From: Clostridiales bacterium
GTDB taxonomy: Bacteria; Bacillota; Clostridia; Saccharofermentanales; Saccharofermentanaceae
NCBI GenBank assembly: GCA_017480325.1
Contig: JAFVAY010000003.1
Span: 1-64,000 of the forward strand
DNA length: 64,000 nt
Direction: 5' to 3'
The position numbers and the translations under genes were made by a program. How positions within the stretch are numbered: the first letter of the stretch is position 1; each line of letters begins with the position of its first letter. The notes beneath the pieces were generated by a model. The model made no database searches and had not been told where the DNA came from. It was given only the letters and a program-made list of their open reading frames with translations. Positions 60,337-64,000 of the stretch are shown one piece after another.

Positions 60337-61560
60337 TCAGAACACCTGGAAGATGTAAAACTTAAGGTAGTAGGTCTCGGGAACATTCCAAAGTATCGGA
60401 TGATCCGGAGCCTGGGTCCGCTTCTCTATCTGACGGAGGCTTCTGCCTGCATCGTAGGCGGCCGAGGATAACATCTTTTCAAATAAAGGATCTGTCATGA
60501 AATGGGAGCAGGAGCATGTAGCGAGGTATCCTCCGCGTGGCAGAAGCTTCATCGCCTTAAGGTTGATCTCTTTATAGCCCTTGCCGGCTGAGTCCACGGT
60601 GTCGCGGGATTTGGTGAAAGCCGGCGGATCCAGAATAATATAGTCGTAGTCCCTGCGCTTCTCCTGAGCAAGCCTCGTAAGATACTCGAAAACATCCGCG
60701 CACTCATAGGTGATCTTATCATCAAGCCCGTTAAGCTCCGCATTCTTCCTTGCCTGCAGAATAGCTGTTTCTGAGATATCGACAGAGGTAACGTGCCGCG
60801 CACCTTTCGAAGCCACATTAAGACCGAAGGACCCGGTATGAGTGAAGCAATCGAGGACTGTCTTGCCGGAAGCTATTCTCGCGGCAGCCGCTCTGTTGTA
60901 CTTCTGATCCAGGAAAAAACCGGTCTTCTGCCCTTCTTTAATATCCACCAGGTACTTGATACCGTTCTCCGTGATAGTAGTAACAGGACTGTCCTGATGA
61001 GGGATATCCTCGTACCAATCCTTATAAAGCTCAAGTCCCTCCTTAGTTCTTAAAGCGATCTCATTACGCTCATAGATACCCTTGATCTCAACGCCGATCT
61101 CGCCCAGAACTTCCGTCAGGGCCTTGTAGATAACAGGTCTCAAGCGCTCCATCCCGAGGCTCGCGATCTCGACGGACAGAAGGTCCTCATAACGATCCAC
61201 GGTAAGTCCCGGCATCTGATCCGCCTCACCGTGAATCAGTCTGCAGCTTTGAAAATCAGGTCCCGGCATGACGGTACGCCTGTAGTTTATCGCGTATACC
61301 ACGCGGCGCTTCCAGAAATCATAATCAAAGACATCGTTACTGTTCCTGGAGAAAATACGAATGGTTATCTTGGAATTCGAATTATAAAAACCTGAGCCCT
61401 GCCATGAATTACCGGCAAAGACATCAACGATATCGCCATTCTCGGGGGCCCCCGACAAGGATACGATCTCCTCACCGTAAACCCACGGATGTCCGCGTTT
61501 TACCGCCTTCTCGGCCTTAGGAGTTATGTTGGCTCTAATGTATGGTCTGTCGATCTTCAT
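60337..61560 (-). CDS. RlmI-type 23S rRNA cytosine-C5 methyltransferase
   Basis: 407 residues from ATG 61560. An N-terminal PUA-like domain (about 10-80; KRGHPWVYGEEI) precedes an EEHEE-like central region and a Rossmann SAM domain: DCFTHTGSFG, TSVDISETA, LDPPAFTKS and the catalytic TCSCSHFM. It is similar to E. coli RlmI (m5C1962). An upstream in-frame extension would cross the -10 box. TATAAT (61568-61573) is seven bases before this ATG and no Shine-Dalgarno is present, so a leaderless mRNA is likely. Confidence 0.9.
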   Translation of the reverse strand: MKIDRPYIRANITPKAEKAVKRGHPWVYGEEIVSLSGAPENGDIVDVFAGNSWQGSGFYNSNSKITIRIFSRNSNDVFDYDFWKRRVVYAINYRRTVMPGPDFQSCRLIHGEADQMPGLTVDRYEDLLSVEIASLGMERLRPVIYKALTEVLGEIGVEIKGIYERNEIALRTKEGLELYKDWYEDIPHQDSPVTTITENGIKYLVDIKEGQKTGFFLDQKYNRAAAARIASGKTVLDCFTHTGSFGLNVASKGARHVTSVDISETAILQARKNAELNGLDDKITYECADVFEYLTRLAQEKRRDYDYIILDPPAFTKSRDTVDSAGKGYKEINLKAMKLLPRGGYLATCSCSHFMTDPLFEKMLSSAAYDAGRSLRQIEKRTQAPDHPILWNVPETYYLKFYIFQVF

Positions 61561-61567
61561 AAAGCTT

Positions 61568-61573
61568 ATTATA
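61568..61573 (-). promoter_or_regulatory. rlmI -10 box, leaderless configuration
   Basis: A perfect TATAAT on the minus strand followed by seven bases and the ATG at 61560. No good -35 is seen at 16-18 bases; TTGTAT lies at 20. Confidence 0.45.
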
Positions 61574-61591
61574 TCCGTTGTGAGGGATTTG

Positions 61592-61600
61592 TGATACAAT
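61592..61600 (+). promoter_or_regulatory. tRNA-Val extended -10 promoter
   Basis: TGATACAAT (TGn plus TACAAT at 61595-61600), eleven bases before the mature tRNA start. It overlaps the divergent rlmI promoter region. Confidence 0.5.
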
Positions 61601-61610
61601 TTCATTGTTC

Positions 61611-61685
61611 GGAAGCTTAGCTCAGCGGGAGAGCATTCCCTTCACAGGGGAGGGGTCGTGGGTTCAAACCCCACAGTTTCCACCA
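61611..61685 (+). tRNA. tRNA-Val (anticodon CAC)
   Basis: A 75-base cloverleaf with encoded CCA. The acceptor stem pairs GGAAGCT with AGTTTCC (one G-U), the D-arm is GCTC/GAGC, the anticodon loop TTCACAG gives CAC, and the T-arm contains GGGTTCAAACCCC. It decodes GUG. Confidence 0.95.
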
Positions 61686-61845
61686 ATCGCATAACAAACA
61701 CCCTCGCTACGGTGCTCCGCGCTACGCTTGTGCGCAAGTCCGCTCGGGGGTGTTTGTTATGCTCATATTTCTGTGGAGGTCGCTTCGCAAAGGTGTTTTT
61801 GCTCATATACAAGTCCACTCGGAGGTGTTTGTTATGCTCATAAAC
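61686..61845. repeat. Structured repeat cluster downstream of tRNA-Val
   Basis: Two 33-base direct repeats (61735-61767 and 61810-61842) are identical at 31 positions. A partial third copy lies at 61777-61807. In addition GCATAACAAACACC (61689-61702) is an exact inverted repeat of 61749-61762, with a GC-rich interior. The short frames here, repeating a YEHNKH-like peptide, are a by-product of the repeat. No terminator T-run follows the tRNA before this cluster. Confidence 0.8.
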
Positions 61846-61866
61846 ACACAAGGTTCGTATAACAGA

Positions 61867-61895
61867 AAAGAGGCCGTCACTGTGACGACCTCTTT
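61867..61895 (-). terminator. Terminator of the infC-rpmI-rplT operon
   Basis: A near-perfect 14-base stem (61867-61880 with 61882-61895, one mismatch) is followed on the minus strand by TTTTCTGTT, 24 bases after rplT. Confidence 0.8.
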
Positions 61896-61918
61896 GATTA
61901 TGCTATGTAAATTATGAA

Positions 61919-62272
61919 TTACAGCGCAGCCTTTGCCTTCTCGACGAGTGCTGTGAAGCCCTTAGGATCTGTGATAGCAATATCCGAAAGAACCTTTCTG
62001 TCGAGCTCTACGCCGGCCTTCTTCAAGCCGTCCATGAATCTTGAGTAAGACATGCCGTTCAAGCGTGCAGCGGCGTTGATTCTTGTGATCCAGAGCTTTC
62101 TGAAATCTCTCTTCTTATTTCTTCTGTCTCTGTAAGCATAGTTGCCGGACTTCAGAACCTGCTGATTTGCAACCTTAAACAGCTTGCTCTTGTGACCGAA
62201 ATACCCCTTAGCCTGCTTCAATACCTTCTTATGACGAGCTCTTGTTCTAATTCCTCTTTTAACTCTAGACAT
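61919..62272 (-). CDS. rplT: 50S ribosomal protein L20
   Basis: 117 residues, full length. It has the typical basic N-terminus ([19 protein letters not shown]) and the [13 protein letters not shown] and [15 protein letters not shown] segments. L20 binds 23S rRNA early in 50S assembly and in Firmicutes represses its own operon by binding the infC leader. It lies 26 bases after rpmI. Confidence 0.98.
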   Translation of the reverse strand: MSRVKRGIRTRARHKKVLKQAKGYFGHKSKLFKVANQQVLKSGNYAYRDRRNKKRDFRKLWITRINAAARLNGMSYSRFMDGLKKAGVELDRKVLSDIAITDPKGFTALVEKAKAAL

Positions 62273-62298
62273 ATGTTACTTCCTCCAATCAATTCCTA

Positions 62299-62496
62299 TC
62301 ACATATAAGGGATCATCTTGCGAATGACTTTTCTGTTCTGCTCAGATGCAAGAATGTTGTGGCGCAGGTGGCGCATCCTCTTTGTAGGTCTCTTGCTCAA
62401 GATATGACGGCGGAAAGCCTGTGCTCTCAGGACCTTACCGGTACCTGTAACCTTGAATCTCTTCTTAGATGAACTGTGTGTCTTCTGCTTAGGCAT
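62299..62496 (-). CDS. rpmI: 50S ribosomal protein L35
   Basis: 65 residues, highly basic, starting [21 protein letters not shown] and containing the [15 protein letters not shown] block typical of L35. AAGGAGG precedes the ATG. It lies between infC and rplT in the universal order. Confidence 0.98.
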   Translation of the reverse strand: MPKQKTHSSSKKRFKVTGTGKVLRAQAFRRHILSKRPTKRMRHLRHNILASEQNRKVIRKMIPYM

Positions 62497-62515
62497 TTAT
62501 ATGTCCTCCTTGCTA

Positions 62516-63040
62516 TTACTTATTCTTCTTCGGTACGAGGTACATAACCATATTACGTCCCTCGATCTTAGGCTGCTTGTCTACCTGACCGTACTCAGCG
62601 ATACCCTCTACGAACTTCTCCATAACCTGGTATCCCTGCTGCTGGTAAGCCATCTCTCGCCCACGGAATCTGATGTTGATCTTAACTCTGTCTCCGTTCT
62701 TCAAGAACTTGATTACGGCCTTCTGCTTTACTTCGATGTCGTGAGTATCCGTTGTAAGCTTCATGCCGACTTCTTTAAGCTCTGTCTCCTTCTGCTTCTT
62801 CTTGGCTTCCTTCTCTCTCTTGCTCTGCTCGAAAAGATATTTTCCATAATCCATTATTCTGCAGACCGGATTGTCGGGATTAGCCGAGATGCATACAAGG
62901 TCAAGGTCCGCTTCTTCAGCTTTGCCTAAGGCTTCTTCGATAGACACTATGCCGACCATATTGCCTTCAGCATCGATAAGCCTAACCTTGCTGAACTTGA
63001 TGTTGTCGTTCACCATCTGATTTCCGTTTGCTTTAGCTAT
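62516..63040 (-). CDS. infC: Translation initiation factor IF-3, probable AUA start
   Basis: 174 residues. IF3 keeps 30S subunits free and proofreads the start codon. The N domain (about 10-80; VNDNIKFSKVRLID, RIMDYGKYLFEQ), a Lys-rich linker and the C domain (about 90-170; RVKINIRFRGREM, QPKIEGRNMVMYL) are complete. The chosen start is ATA at 63038-63040, eight bases after GGGAGG. A GTG at 63047 overlaps that site and an ATG at 63016 has none. Non-AUG infC starts are known to permit autoregulation by IF3. Confidence 0.9.
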   Translation of the reverse strand: MAKANGNQMVNDNIKFSKVRLIDAEGNMVGIVSIEEALGKAEEADLDLVCISANPDNPVCRIMDYGKYLFEQSKREKEAKKKQKETELKEVGMKLTTDTHDIEVKQKAVIKFLKNGDRVKINIRFRGREMAYQQQGYQVMEKFVEGIAEYGQVDKQPKIEGRNMVMYLVPKKNK

Positions 63041-63176
63041 GTGTAACACCTCCCAACAATAAAAAAAGAGCGGTCAAGCAGATAACCGTTCTTCCATATC
63101 GACCCTCAAGGTCCTATAATATGGACCTCTTCGCTAATGCTTGAGGTGAGAACCGGCAGTTCTGCTTCCTAATTGC
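63041..63176 (-). promoter_or_regulatory. infC operon leader with attenuator (L20-leader-like)
   Basis: About 136 bases of leader between the predicted start point and infC. It contains a stem CCTCAAG/CTTGAGG (63104-63110 with 63140-63146) enclosing GGTCC/GGACC, an upstream AGAAC/GTTCT hairpin near 63149-63163, and then a terminator hairpin followed by seven T residues. This organisation matches L20-responsive attenuation in Firmicutes; L20 binding is inferred. Confidence 0.65.
63061..63091 (-). terminator. Intrinsic attenuator in the infC leader
   Basis: On the minus strand GAACGGT and ACCGCTC (63085-63091 and 63068-63074) pair with one G-U, followed by seven T residues (63061-63067), only 20 bases before the infC start. 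Confidence 0.75.
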
Positions 63177-63182
63177 CTTGTA

Positions 63183-63211
63183 ATAATAATGATTCCCCTT
63201 CCAAATGTCAA
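63183..63211 (-). promoter_or_regulatory. infC-rpmI-rplT promoter
   Basis: On the minus strand TTGACA (63206-63211), 17 bases, TATTAT (63183-63188): a near-perfect vegetative promoter. Confidence 0.85.
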
Positions 63212-63240
63212 GCTTTATATACGCTTTTGACCATTCAAGA

Positions 63241-63405
63241 GAAAGAATAATAGATTTCTGTTGATTATATTACTTTTTGATGTGTTCGCTTTATTTGATA
63301 ATACTTTTCTCGAAAATCTATTATTCATTTGTATGTACACACGATAAAGTAATATTGTAGGCTATTTTCTATTATTCTTTTCGAGAGGAGTCAAAAAGAA
63401 TAATA
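63241..63405. repeat. Four dispersed copies of an AAGAATAATAG-like motif
   Basis: The motif occurs forward at 63241-63254 and 63395-63405 and inverted at 63317-63326 and 63368-63382, in the 273-base gap between the infC promoter and the last gene. The last copy ends four bases before the -35 box of that gene. The arrangement resembles operator sites, though the gap is very AT-rich. Nothing else was found in this gap. Confidence 0.5.
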
Positions 63406-63408
63406 CCG

Positions 63409-63437
63409 TTCTATTTTACCGAAGAAGGCATTATAAT
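63409..63437 (+). promoter_or_regulatory. Promoter of the last gene
   Basis: TTCTAT (63409-63414), 17 bases, TATAAT (63432-63437). The -10 is perfect and the -35 weak, which fits an activated or repressed promoter. Confidence 0.5.
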
Positions 63438-63484
63438 GCATACAACCCCATAAAGGAATAAGGGTCTCGTAAAAGGGGGACATA

Positions 63485-64000
63485 ATGAATATTAACAACC
63501 TTAGAAGCGGACTTTGTTCGCGCTATGACTTTATTTGTGAACTTATTAATTCGATCGAGCAACAGATTTCCCGGCTGCCCGAGGGGAAGCTTAGAATTCA
63601 GAAGCAAGCCAAGAAAGTCTATTACTTTAATGTCCAAGACGGATCAAGAGGTAACGGAGTATTGATAAGACCGGAGGATAAGCGTCTGGCGAAGTCTTTG
63701 GCTCAGAAGACTTATCTTAAAAAACTGTTGAATGTTGCTCGGTATGAACAACAGCATCTTAAACGATTTCTCGACTACTATCCTAAGCACACTGTTGAGG
63801 ATGTTTACTATCTGCAATCGAAGGAAAGACAATATCTGATCAAACCAATCGCGCTTTCAGATGATGATTATAAAGAACAATGGCTTAACCAGCCATATAA
63901 GCCTAAAGGCTTTAAAGAAGGTTTACCGGTATACCTTACCAACAAAGGACTTAGAGTAAGGTCAAAATCAGAGCAAATCATCGCCGAACGACTGGATATT
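63485..64000 (+). CDS. Uncharacterised protein, truncated by window end
   Basis: At least 172 residues, open at the right edge. The ATG has AAAGGGGGA upstream. The N-terminal 100 residues are Lys/Gln/Tyr-rich and helical (ISRLPEGKLRIQ; KTYLKKLLNVARYEQQHL). Then come PYKPKGFKEGLPVY, TNKGLRVRSKSEQIIAERLD. The RSKSE..IA..L stretch resembles the first helix of PD-(D/E)xK nuclease-fold proteins, where the catalytic residues would follow beyond the window. Such proteins occur in Lachnospiraceae with no assigned role. The family call is tentative. Confidence 0.65.
   Translation, partial: MNINNLRSGLCSRYDFICELINSIEQQISRLPEGKLRIQKQAKKVYYFNVQDGSRGNGVLIRPEDKRLAKSLAQKTYLKKLLNVARYEQQHLKRFLDYYPKHTVEDVYYLQSKERQYLIKPIALSDDDYKEQWLNQPYKPKGFKEGLPVYLTNKGLRVRSKSEQIIAERLDI

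Noticed and set aside
61642-61851. Overlapping short frames on both strands downstream of and through tRNA-Val (one ends VGFEPTTPPL)
   Set aside because: GFEPTT-type peptides are the usual translation of a tRNA T-arm, and the rest is the repeat cluster read in frame. No ribosome-binding site or family match.

Overview
The window is a chromosomal, almost entirely coding stretch of a Gram-positive, Clostridia-type bacterium. A PolC-type replicase, a sortase with a cell-wall-anchored protein, a PASTA-domain kinase, the ruvCAB-queH set, RqcH, YqeG, RsfS and long PRPP synthases all fit that group. DUF5688 and DUF2974 proteins and the long PRPP synthases suggest a Lachnospiraceae-like lineage. That placement is inference from gene content; no rRNA is present. 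No phage, insertion sequence or CRISPR array was found.

Layout. 1-1.5 kb: two zinc-ribbon genes, one only a 46-codon stub, divergent from a hicAB toxin-antitoxin pair. 1.5-5.8 kb (minus): lipoprotein, SAM methyltransferase, RluA-type pseudouridine synthase and a ThrRS without a TGS domain. 5.9-9.1 kb (plus): two-component system and RluF-type synthase. 9-13.7 kb: yqeG, aspartate kinase, comEC and the ysxC GTPase. 13.8-18.5 kb (plus): two tandem PRPP synthase paralogues, a small membrane protein and rqcH. 18.5-23.7 kb (minus): queH, ruvB, ruvA, ruvC, pyrimidine-nucleoside phosphorylase and a PARG-like macrodomain protein. Then come tRNA-Lys, purB, an aminotransferase, yraN, birA (plus), comEA, rsfS, a nadD-yqeK fusion, purD and nudC. 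32.7-41.3 kb: sortase, a 2309-residue surface protein and a DUF5688 protein. 41.5-61.6 kb (minus): the conserved thiN-rpe-rsgA-prkC-rlmN-rsmB-fmt-def-(DUF2974)-priA-polC-ispG block, then DUF4214 and FHA proteins and a RlmI-type methyltransferase. 61.6-64 kb: tRNA-Val with a repeat cluster, the infC-rpmI-rplT operon with an attenuator-type leader, and a truncated gene of unknown function.

Most likely new biology. (1) A surface protein joins a complete-looking subtilisin domain to SpaA/Cna_B-like modules, five VaFE-type repeats and an IPQTG sorting signal, and its gene overlaps its own sortase gene. (2) The PolC proofreading exonuclease domain looks degenerate, with its first catalytic Asp replaced by Ala. 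(3) Several genes (yqeG, birA, nudC, rlmI, perhaps comEC) have a -10 box 6-7 bases before the ATG and no Shine-Dalgarno, as expected for leaderless mRNAs. (4) infC appears to start at AUA. (5) The usual PP2C phosphatase gene is missing beside prkC, whose product carries an extra extracellular InlB-like repeat.
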